Positions 1 to 5,987 of a stretch of DNA of 7,375 nucleotides are shown in pieces. The notes below the pieces were generated by a model, which worked only from the letters and a program-made list of their open reading frames with translations, had not been told where the DNA came from and made no database searches. This DNA is from an uncultured Coriobacteriales bacterium. GTDB taxonomy: Bacteria; Actinomycetota; Coriobacteriia; Coriobacteriales; UMGS124. Every line of letters starts with the position of its first letter. The stretch's first letter is position 1. The translations under genes and the position numbers were made by a program. The stretch covers positions 1 to 7,375 of the forward strand of contig CAKUKJ010000102.1 in NCBI GenBank assembly GCA_934662525.1, in the 5' to 3' direction.

Positions 1-132
1 GGGCAGGACTGCCCGGCCATCCAGCGCTTCACGCTCGACCCGACCATCGGCGGCCATGTGGGCCCGGGGATGGTGGCGCTTGCCTTCTGGGGCACCGACC
101 GCGCCAAAGACGCGCGGGCATCCAAGCGATAA
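1..132 (+). CDS. DegV family protein, C-terminal fragment (partial)
   Basis: The first frame is open from the window edge to a TAA at 130-132 and gives the last 43 residues of a protein whose start lies upstream. Residues 16-30 read IGGHVGPGMVALAFW. This matches the closing strand and loop of DegV-family proteins, where a conserved H-x-GPG motif (here H19 and G21-P22-G23) near the C-terminus helps bind the fatty-acid carboxylate. In Gram-positive bacteria, DegV/FakB proteins bind fatty acids and present them to the kinase FakA for phosphorylation and phospholipid synthesis. The tail after the motif is short and basic (ending ASKR), as in many members. The gene is probably first in the run that continues with the dehydrogenase 51 bases downstream. 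With only 43 residues visible, the family call rests on one motif and its position at the end of the protein, and which fatty acid it binds cannot be told. Confidence 0.6.
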   Translation, partial: GQDCPAIQRFTLDPTIGGHVGPGMVALAFWGTDRAKDARASKR

Positions 133-147
133 CCGGCATTCTTACGG

Positions 148-163
148 GGCGCCTGCGGGCGCC
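148..163 (+). repeat. Small GC hairpin between the DegV-like gene and the dehydrogenase gene
   Basis: GGCGCC at 148-153 and GGCGCC at 158-163 can pair around a TGCG loop to form a 6-bp, all-GC stem. No T-run follows, so it is not a canonical intrinsic terminator. It may slow polymerase or protect an mRNA end between the two genes, or it may be chance in GC-rich DNA. Confidence 0.3.
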
Positions 164-183
164 TCTGCTGTGAAAGGACATAC

Positions 184-1311
184 ATGAGCTCTCAGCGCGC
201 AACAAAGCGCACAATCGCCTTCATCGGCTGCGGCACGATGGGCGCCGCCATGGCAGGCCATCTTATCGACGCGGGCTATGACCTGCGTGTTTACAACCGT
301 ACTGCCGAGAAGTGCGCCCCGCTCGTCGCCCGGGGGGCCAAGCTGGCGACGGATGTGGCCTGCGCCGTCAAGGACGCCGACGTGGTCATCACGATGGTGG
401 GCACGCCCTCCGACGTCGAGGACCTCTACCTGAGCCACGACGGCATCCTGGAGGCGAGCGCGCCGGGCGCCTACCTCATCGACATGACGACCTCCTCCCC
501 GCAGCTTGCCCGCGACATCTCCGAGGTCGCCGAGCTCTCCGGCAAGCATGCCTTCGACGCCCCGGTGACGGGCGGCCCCGAGGGCGCCGCCAACGCCACG
601 CTTACCATCTTCTGCGGCACCGACGACAAGACGCTGTCCGGCGTGCGCGATGTGCTTGAGTGCATGGGGTCGCGTGTCGTGTGCTTTGGCGGCGCAGGCA
701 AAGGCCAGCTTGCCAAGCTTGCCAACCAAACGGCGCTTGCCGGCGCGATGGTGGGCTTCGCGGAGGCGGTTGCCTTTGCCAAACAGGCCGGGCTCGACGT
801 GGCACAAACGCTCGATGCCCTGGCCGGCGGCATGGGCGACTCCAAGGCGATGGCGACGTTCGGCCCGAAGGTGCTGGCAGGCGACTTCAAGCCCGGCTTT
901 GCGGTGGACCATTATGTGAAGGACATCGACCTCATCGAGCAGGCGGCCGAGCCCATGGAACTCACGCTGCCCGGTGTGGATACGGCGCGCGACCTATATC
1001 ACGTGCTTTCGGTCATCGGCGCCGGCAAGCTCGGCACGCAGGCGATCGCCCTCATGTACGAAGACGAGGACACCTGCGCCAAGCACGGCCTCGACTGGTC
1101 TCGCCTGGGCAGCCCCGAGTATGCCGGCGACGAGGCTTCGGCATGCAGAGACGAAGCGTCCGACACGCCCGGTCGCAGCGGCGCGGGCGCGGCCGGCCTC
1201 AACCGTCCCCATATGGCCGACGATGACGAGGACGATGACTACGAGGAGTTCGACGTCGCCGGCGCCTACGGCCTCGAGAGCTTCTATGATGCCTCGGCCT
1301 CCCACGAGTAA
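184..1311 (+). CDS. NAD(P)-dependent beta-hydroxyacid dehydrogenase with acidic C-terminal tail
   Basis: This 375-residue protein belongs to the 3-hydroxyisobutyrate dehydrogenase / tartronate semialdehyde reductase family of cytosolic oxidoreductases. The N-terminal Rossmann fold shows GCGTMG at 15-20 (dinucleotide binding). NRT at 38-40 follows the second strand, where an Arg instead of an Asp often goes with NADP preference (inference). DAPVTGG at 125-131 is the substrate-binding motif. K178, in GKGQLAKLANQ (172-182), is the expected catalytic lysine, with N181-Q182 after it. K246 in YVKDID is the conserved lysine of the all-helical C-terminal domain. The family usually ends near residue 300; here about 65 further residues form a low-complexity tail with an acidic block at 345-356. 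GAAAGGA at 172-178 lies 5 bases before ATG 184 and supports this start. The TAA is 11 bases before the RlmKL start, so the genes are probably cotranscribed. The exact substrate (tartronate semialdehyde, hydroxyisobutyrate, succinic semialdehyde or other) cannot be assigned. Confidence 0.88.
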   Translation: MSSQRATKRTIAFIGCGTMGAAMAGHLIDAGYDLRVYNRTAEKCAPLVARGAKLATDVACAVKDADVVITMVGTPSDVEDLYLSHDGILEASAPGAYLIDMTTSSPQLARDISEVAELSGKHAFDAPVTGGPEGAANATLTIFCGTDDKTLSGVRDVLECMGSRVVCFGGAGKGQLAKLANQTALAGAMVGFAEAVAFAKQAGLDVAQTLDALAGGMGDSKAMATFGPKVLAGDFKPGFAVDHYVKDIDLIEQAAEPMELTLPGVDTARDLYHVLSVIGAGKLGTQAIALMYEDEDTCAKHGLDWSRLGSPEYAGDEASACRDEASDTPGRSGAGAAGLNRPHMADDDEDDDYEEFDVAGAYGLESFYDASASHE

Positions 1312-1322
1312 CGAAAGGCCCA

Positions 1323-3713
1323 ATGCACATGAGCAACGACATCGACTTCAACTCGGACGAGCTTGAGTTTGCGGCCCTCTGCCCGGCGGGCTTCGAGGAA
1401 TCCCTGGCGGCAGAGCTGCACGGCTTGGGCGCTCGCCGCATTCGCCCGCTTCGCGGCAGCGTCTCCTTCTATGGGGACCTGCCCTGCGCATACCGCGTGT
1501 GCCTGTGGGCGCGTCTGGCCAGCCGCGTGACGCTCGTTCTCGGTCGCGCCCCCGTCTCGTCCATCGACGAGCTCTACGAGGCCGCCCGCGCCATCGCCTG
1601 GGAAAGGCATGTGGGCGAGGGTTCGACGATTGCCGTGGAGGCGCGCGGCGGCAACGACGCCGTGCACGACATGCGCTTTGCCACACTGCGCGTGAAGGAC
1701 GCCATCTGCGACCGTCTGCGCGAGCTGCGCGGCAGCCGCCCCTTCGTCGACGCCGAGCGGCCCGACGTCCGCGTCATCGCCACGGTGCGGGCCAACAAGA
1801 CGCTCTTCTCGCTCGACCTGTCGGGCGGCTCGCTCATCGACCACGGCTACCGCGTGCCCCTGCGCGGCCGCGTTGCCGTGGGTCGGGCCGGGTACGTGCG
1901 CGAGGACATGGCCGACCTGCTGCTTGACTTGGCCGGATGGGTCAAGGTCTGCAAGCGCAACGGCGAGGCCCATCTGGTGGACCCGCTCGGCACATCTCCC
2001 GCCCTGCCCGTCGAGGCGGCCTGCATCGCCGCCGACCGTGCGCCGCGCCTTGCCAAGCGCTACTGGGGTTTCACCGGCTGGCTCGGCCACGACCGGCAGG
2101 CTTGGGACGAGATCCTGGCCGACGCCCAGCGCCGCTTCGAGGCGGGCCGTGCGTGCGGCGTGCGCGTGAGCGTGGCCTGCACCGACCCCGCGACCCGCGT
2201 CGAGCTTGCCGACATGGCCAGGCGCGCAGGCGTGGAGGCCCTTCTTGACGTGCAGGCATGCGGTCCGGCCATGCGCGACCTGGGCTCCGAGCGCCTGAGC
2301 GACCCGATTGTCGCCTGCGCCCTGCCCGACGAAGGAGTCGTCGGCCTCATGGGCGACCTGCCCGCGCGCCTGGCCGCCATGGCGGCCCTCACGCGCACCG
2401 AGGCCCTTGCCGAGGCCCCGCTTACCGCCCTCGTCACGACCGACATCCTGCAGCGCACGCTTGCCATCGAGCCCGAGGTCGTCTGCAACGTCATCAACGG
2501 CAAGGACGACGCCACCATCGCCGTCTTCCCCAGCGCCGCCCAGGCCGCCCGCGCCATGGCGCAGAAGGCATCCGAGCCCGCAGCCCCGCAGGCCGACGGG
2601 CAGCAGGTCGGAGGTTCCTCCAGCCATGCCGACGAGGCCCTCGAGGGGGCCCGCGCCGTCGAGGCGGCGCCCGTGCCCCAGCTCTTCCACACCATTGAGC
2701 TGCCCGGGGACGCCGGCCCCATCGACGTGCTTGTGCCGGCGTCTGACCAATATGCGGCGCGCCTGCACAAGGTCGCCAAGGCCGCCCGCAAGTGGGCGCG
2801 CAGGGAGAACATCTCCTGCTACCGCATCTACGATGCCGACCTGCTCGACTATGCCGTGAGCGTCGACCTCTATGAGGGCAGCGACATCACGCCGGGCCGC
2901 TGGGTCGTCATGAGCGAGTATGCGCCGCCCAAGAGCGTCGACCAGGCCCTCGCGCAGCGCCGCCTGGCCGACGCGCTCGCCATCACGCCCCGCGTGCTCG
3001 GCGTCGACCCCGAGAACGTCTTCCTCAAGGTTCGCCGTCGCGCCAAAGGCGGGTCTCAGTATTCCGAGCGCGTGCGCCAAGGCCGCACGGCCCTGGTGGA
3101 GGAGGGCGGTCTGCTCTTCGAGGTCAACTTCTCCGACTACCTCGACACGGGCCTGTTCCTGGACCACCGCATCGTGCGCGCGATGATCGCCGAGCGCTCC
3201 CGCCGCGTGCGTTTCCTCAACCTGTTCGCCTACACGGGCACCGCGAGCTGCTATGCCGCCGCCGGTGACGCATACCAGACCACGACGGTCGACATGAGCA
3301 AGACCTACCTTGCCTGGGCGCAGCGCAACATGGAGCAGAACGGCTTCTCGGGCCCAATGCACGAGTACGTGCAAGCCGACGTCATGCCGTGGATTTCCGA
3401 GCAGCGCCGCACGGCCAAGCGTTGGGACCTCATCTACATCGACCCACCCACGTTCTCAAACTCCGCGCGCATGCACAAGCGCGGCTTCGACGTGCAGCAG
3501 GACCACGCCGAGCTCATCATCGGCGCCTCGCGCCTGCTCACGCGCACCGGCACCATCGTCTTCTCGTGCAACCTGCGCGGGTTCAAGCCCGACATGGAGA
3601 AGCTTGAGAAGGCGGGCATCGAGCTTGAGGACATCACCGCCTCCACCATCCCGCGCGACTTCGAGCGCAATGCCAGGATTCACCACTGCTATCTGGCCCG
3701 CCGGTTCAAATAG
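1323..3713 (+). CDS. rlmKL: RlmKL-type fused 23S rRNA guanine methyltransferase, RlmL half degenerate
   Basis: This 796-residue protein aligns along its length with the E. coli fusion enzyme (702 residues), whose N-terminal RlmL half makes m2G2445 and C-terminal RlmK half makes m7G2069 in 23S rRNA. Residues 15-60 form the N-terminal ferredoxin-like part and about 60-167 the THUMP RNA-binding domain, ending in SLDLSGGSL and GYR. The RlmL methyltransferase region follows (190-400), recognisable from ADRAPRL, YWGFTGW and HD. Its SAM motif, DPMCGSGT in E. coli, is DPLGTSPA here (220-227), and the NPPY motif is replaced by ALPD (333-336). A low-complexity linker covers about 411-452. The RlmK half is intact: CYRIYDADLLDY (499-510), YLDTGLFLDHR (606-616), NLFAYTGTAS (633-642), VDMS (656-659) and DPPTFSNS (707-714). 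The likely activity is therefore m7G2069 formation, with m2G2445 formation doubtful. GAAAGG at 1313-1318 serves either ATG 1323 or ATG 1329, so the start could be two codons later. It is probably cotranscribed with the dehydrogenase. Confidence 0.9.
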   Translation: MHMSNDIDFNSDELEFAALCPAGFEESLAAELHGLGARRIRPLRGSVSFYGDLPCAYRVCLWARLASRVTLVLGRAPVSSIDELYEAARAIAWERHVGEGSTIAVEARGGNDAVHDMRFATLRVKDAICDRLRELRGSRPFVDAERPDVRVIATVRANKTLFSLDLSGGSLIDHGYRVPLRGRVAVGRAGYVREDMADLLLDLAGWVKVCKRNGEAHLVDPLGTSPALPVEAACIAADRAPRLAKRYWGFTGWLGHDRQAWDEILADAQRRFEAGRACGVRVSVACTDPATRVELADMARRAGVEALLDVQACGPAMRDLGSERLSDPIVACALPDEGVVGLMGDLPARLAAMAALTRTEALAEAPLTALVTTDILQRTLAIEPEVVCNVINGKDDATIAVFPSAAQAARAMAQKASEPAAPQADGQQVGGSSSHADEALEGARAVEAAPVPQLFHTIELPGDAGPIDVLVPASDQYAARLHKVAKAARKWARRENISCYRIYDADLLDYAVSVDLYEGSDITPGRWVVMSEYAPPKSVDQALAQRRLADALAITPRVLGVDPENVFLKVRRRAKGGSQYSERVRQGRTALVEEGGLLFEVNFSDYLDTGLFLDHRIVRAMIAERSRRVRFLNLFAYTGTASCYAAAGDAYQTTTVDMSKTYLAWAQRNMEQNGFSGPMHEYVQADVMPWISEQRRTAKRWDLIYIDPPTFSNSARMHKRGFDVQQDHAELIIGASRLLTRTGTIVFSCNLRGFKPDMEKLEKAGIELEDITASTIPRDFERNARIHHCYLARRFK

Positions 3714-3725
3714 GAAAGTATGCAG

Positions 3726-3810
3726 AGGGATGCGCTGTGGCTGCGTTGCGCAAAGGCTTATGTACTCCAGTACACCGCGCCTTTGCGCGCCTTGCCACGG
3801 CGCATTCCTT
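3726..3810 (+). repeat. 85-base imperfect palindrome, REP/MITE-like
   Basis: A long dyad starts 12 bases after the RlmKL stop. The outer arms TGCGCTGTGGC (3731-3741) and GCCACGGCGCA (3794-3804) pair over 11 positions with one G-U. The middle arms GCGCAAAGGC (3748-3757) and GCCTTTGCGC (3779-3788) pair perfectly over 10. The tip TGTACT-CC-AGTACA (3761-3774) is a perfect palindrome. Short asymmetric internal loops separate the three blocks, and the arms extend outward to about 3726 and 3810 with a bulge. An extended, bulged dyad like this with a palindromic tip is typical of dispersed intergenic repeats (REP or MITE type), but copy number cannot be seen from one window. A simple terminator would not need arms this long. 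Confidence 0.75.
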
Positions 3811-3813
3811 TTT
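3726..3813 (+). terminator. Probable intrinsic terminator of the rlmKL transcript
   Basis: The long palindrome is directly followed by TTTTT at 3809-3813 and lies just after the last gene of the forward run. The outer 11-bp stem plus T-run fits rho-independent termination. The element may be a repeat that also serves as terminator. Not tested by folding software. Confidence 0.5.
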
Positions 3814-3821
3814 AGGCGGGG

Positions 3822-3862
3822 ATTGCCTCGGCGTTTGTTTGGTTTTTGAGACAAGAGGCAAT
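3822..3862. repeat. Inverted repeat in the promoter region of the HEAT-like gene
   Basis: ATTGCCTC at 3822-3829 and GAGGCAAT at 3855-3862 are perfect 8-base inverted copies separated by 25 bases. The right copy lies just upstream of the TACAAT -10-like hexamer. It could be a paired operator, a stem-loop, or a second terminator-like structure. No regulator is identifiable. Confidence 0.5.
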
Positions 3863-3870
3863 GGTACAAT
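3843..3870 (+). promoter_or_regulatory. Candidate sigma-70-type promoter for the HEAT-like gene
   Basis: The stretch 3834-3900 is clearly AT-richer than its surroundings. TACAAT at 3865-3870 resembles a -10 box, with TTTTTG at 3843-3848 as a poor -35 at 16-base spacing. A second -10-like hexamer, TAAAAT, is at 3893-3898 but has no convincing -35. Either would give a 5' leader of roughly 35-65 bases before ATG 3940. The location is supported by base composition; the exact boxes are uncertain. Confidence 0.4.
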
Positions 3871-3939
3871 GCCCTTAAGCTGCCTTTTTCGCTAAAATAG
3901 GGCGTTCCACATACAGGCGAAGAGTACAAGGGGGCAGCT

Positions 3940-4515
3940 ATGACCGACACAGCGACGTCATCTGAGGAAAAGGCGATGGAGTTGTGGCAGCAGGCCCTTT
4001 CTGGCCGCAGCCGCAAGGAGCGCCAGATTGCCGCGCATGCTTTCGCGGTCGCAAGCGTCGCGGCGCCCGACAAGGTCGCGGCCTATGCCGACGTGCTGGT
4101 GAGCGCCGTGGGCAGGCCGGAGGCCCAGACGCGCTGGGAGTCGCTCGACGCGCTCGCCCATATCGCGCCCTACGCGCCCGAGGCGGCCGCCGAGGCGTTT
4201 GAAGGCGCCGAGAACTGCCTGTTCGAGGAGGAGTCGGGCCTCGTGAGGCTCAACGCGTTCCTCTTCCTCGTGAGCCTGGGCGAGTGCGGCCCCGATTGGT
4301 CGGCCAAGGCGTGGCCCCTTATGGACGAGGCCGTGCAGTGCATGCACGGCGACGAGGAATACCCCGACATGCTCAAGGCGCTCGTCGGTTTCGTGCAGGC
4401 CGACATCGACCCGGCGGTGCGCCAGGCCGTCGTCGACCGTCTCGCGTTCGATGCCCAAAGCGGCAAGGGCGAGGCATCTATGCTTGCCCGCAAGGTGATT
4501 CAGGCGGCATGCTAG
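3940..4515 (+). CDS. HEAT-repeat-like helical protein of unknown function
   Basis: This 191-residue protein is predicted soluble, with no signal peptide or membrane segment. It is almost entirely amphipathic helices rich in Ala, Leu and Glu, spaced like HEAT/ARM-type repeats: approximately 14-38, 43-57, 60-78, 82-95, 98-113, 119-136, 138-152 and 157-170. Notable non-repeat motifs are SGRSRKERQ (21-29), TRWESLDALAHI (64-75), FEEESGLVRLNAF (95-107) and CMHGDEEYPDML (134-145); such specific stretches suggest conserved surfaces. HEAT-like proteins commonly act as protein- or nucleic-acid-binding scaffolds, and some are DNA glycosylases of the AlkD type, but no such catalytic signature is evident here. 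AGGGGG at 3929-3934 sits 5 bases before ATG 3940 and fixes the start. The gene has its own promoter-like region. Its last 38 bases overlap the end of larC on the other strand, and nothing in the neighbourhood reveals its role. Confidence 0.8.
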   Translation: MTDTATSSEEKAMELWQQALSGRSRKERQIAAHAFAVASVAAPDKVAAYADVLVSAVGRPEAQTRWESLDALAHIAPYAPEAAAEAFEGAENCLFEEESGLVRLNAFLFLVSLGECGPDWSAKAWPLMDEAVQCMHGDEEYPDMLKALVGFVQADIDPAVRQAVVDRLAFDAQSGKGEASMLARKVIQAAC

Positions 4516-5932
4516 CAAGCGCGCAGCGCCAGGCCTCCTGGTAGCTCACCGCGTTTGCCTGGGCAAGGGCCGCGACGCCGTCATGCTCGGGTCTCGTGCG
4601 CACGCGTCCGTCGGGAAGCGTCACTGCCTTGGCTACAACGGGTCCCAAGGGGGTCTCCACCTCGCAAGCCGTGCGCGGCAAAACCGTGCGCTCCATGCGG
4701 GCACGCCTGATGCCGATGGTCGTCGTGCTCATAAACAGAACGTTCTCAAGCGCCTCACGCCGTCCCTCGTCGCAGATGACCTGAATCTGCCACGCGGGGC
4801 GGTTTTTCTTTGTCTGAATGGGCAGGAAGTGGGCCTCCTTGGCACCTGCGGAAAGCAGCTCACCCATGCAGTGGCCGAGCGCCTCGCCTGTGCAGTCGTC
4901 CACGTCGCACTCAAGCTTCCAGACGGCGTCGCCCCCGACCTTCTCGCCGGCGGGGGAGTCGGGCAGTTGGTCGTGGAAGGTCGCTTCGATGAGATGCGCC
5001 CGCAGGATGCCGCTCGTGCCCCTGTTGTCGCGCTTGCCGGCTCCGATGCCGGTCTTGACGATGCGGAAAGTTTCGGGGAGCTGGTCGCATGTGCGCGTCG
5101 CCGCCACAATCGCCGCGCCCGTGGGGGTCACAAGCTCGCCCCGGACGGGCAGGATGCGCAGCGCGATGCCATGTTGGGACACGGTGGCACAGACGGCGGG
5201 CACGGGGACGGGCAGGATGCCGTGGGCGCAGCGCACGGTGCCCTGTCCCTCGCACAGATAGGGGACGACGACCTCGTCGACGTCGAGGTCGTCGAGGCAC
5301 ACGGCCGCCGAGACGATGTCCACGATGGAGTCGACGGCGCCGACCTCATGGAAGTGCACCTGGTCGGGCGTCGTTCCATGTGCCGTTGCCTCGGCCTGGG
5401 CGAGCACCTCGAAGACGCGCTTGGTGATATCGCGGGCGCGCGGGGTTAAGGCGCCGGCGTCGATGACGGCCATGACGTCGGCCAGCCCGCGATGCTCGTG
5501 GTGGTGGGCATGCTCGTGGGCATGGGCCTTGTCATGCATATGTGCGGCGTCCTCGCACATCGCCTCATGGGCATGGTCTACATGCCCGTCGCGCCCGTGC
5601 TCATGGGCGTGTGGGTGCGTGTGGTCGTGCGCGTGTCCATGGACATGCCCGTCGCCATGGGCGTGCTGCTCCTCGTCGCCTTCAAGATGCCCGTACAGCC
5701 AGGCCATGTCGTGGTCGTGGTTGTCAAGCTCGTCGTCCAGGCGCACGTCGAAGTCGCGGGCGCGCACCCCGTTTTTGGATACGTCGCTCACGCAGACCTC
5801 GTAGCCGTGCAGGGGCAGGGTGGCGAGTGCCTCGCGTAGGCGCGCCTCGTCGGCCCCGAGGTCGAGAAGCGACGCCACGAACATGTCGCCGCTGATGCCC
5901 GAGGAGCATTCAAGGTACAGGGTCTTTCCCAT
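4478..5932 (-). CDS. larC: LarC, nickel insertion protein for the nickel-pincer nucleotide cofactor
   Basis: LarC is the CTP-dependent cyclometallase that inserts Ni into pyridinium-3,5-bisthiocarboxylic acid mononucleotide, giving the NPN cofactor of lactate racemase LarA and related enzymes. The 484-residue protein shows ECSSGISGDM (8-17), VHFHEVGAVDSIVDIVSA (192-209), LVTPTGAAIV (267-276), GIGAGKRD (295-302), ECDVDDCTGE (341-350), KKNRPAW (375-381) and STTTIGIRR (402-410), in family order. The family is usually about 400-420 residues; the excess is a His-rich insertion with 26 His between residues 72 and 147, probably a nickel-binding store (inference). In Lactobacillus plantarum larC1 and larC2 are joined by a programmed frameshift; here both parts are in one continuous frame. 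GGAAAGGAA (plus-strand 5937-5945) lies 4 bases before the ATG at 5932-5930. It lies 55 bases after larB and is probably cotranscribed with it. Its nonconserved tail overlaps the HEAT-like gene by 38 bases. Confidence 0.95.
   Translation of the reverse strand: MGKTLYLECSSGISGDMFVASLLDLGADEARLREALATLPLHGYEVCVSDVSKNGVRARDFDVRLDDELDNHDHDMAWLYGHLEGDEEQHAHGDGHVHGHAHDHTHPHAHEHGRDGHVDHAHEAMCEDAAHMHDKAHAHEHAHHHEHRGLADVMAVIDAGALTPRARDITKRVFEVLAQAEATAHGTTPDQVHFHEVGAVDSIVDIVSAAVCLDDLDVDEVVVPYLCEGQGTVRCAHGILPVPVPAVCATVSQHGIALRILPVRGELVTPTGAAIVAATRTCDQLPETFRIVKTGIGAGKRDNRGTSGILRAHLIEATFHDQLPDSPAGEKVGGDAVWKLECDVDDCTGEALGHCMGELLSAGAKEAHFLPIQTKKNRPAWQIQVICDEGRREALENVLFMSTTTIGIRRARMERTVLPRTACEVETPLGPVVAKAVTLPDGRVRTRPEHDGVAALAQANAVSYQEAWRCALASMPPESPCGQA
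5492..5719 (-). other. Histidine-rich insertion coding segment within larC
   Basis: This segment encodes LarC residues 72-147, in which 26 of 76 residues are His, mainly as HxH and HxHxH runs with Asp, Glu and Ala between them. On DNA it appears as recurrent CATG/CATGGGC-like words. The conserved LarC motifs flank it and resume at residue 192. Likely a flexible metal-binding loop. Confidence 0.85.
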
Positions 5933-5987
5933 GGGGTTCCTTTCCGCTTTGAACAGGGGGGTAGCTGCTGGCTTCTAGGGCGGCGTC

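Noticed and set aside
142..912. A 256-residue minus-strand open frame opposite the dehydrogenase gene
   Set aside because: The sense strand has family motifs from end to end; this antisense frame has low-complexity composition and no recognisable domain.
1977..2333. Frameshift or sequencing error as the reason for the missing RlmL motifs
   Set aside because: Alignment to the family is continuous and in frame on both sides of each altered motif, and two separate motifs are lost. Single-base errors would not produce that.
1284..3374. A 696-residue open frame on the minus strand, antisense to rlmKL
   Set aside because: It is long only because of the GC-rich third-position bias of the true gene. 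Its translation is Gly/Ala/Arg/His-rich without recognisable domains, while the plus-strand frame aligns with RlmKL along its length.
4583..5449. A 288-residue plus-strand open frame opposite larC
   Set aside because: It mirrors a confidently assigned LarC and shows no motif or own ribosome-binding site that I can see.
5492..5719. Repetitive CATG-rich stretch as a CRISPR array or tandem repeat
   Set aside because: The repetition comes from HxH-coding codons in larC, without regular unit length or spacers.
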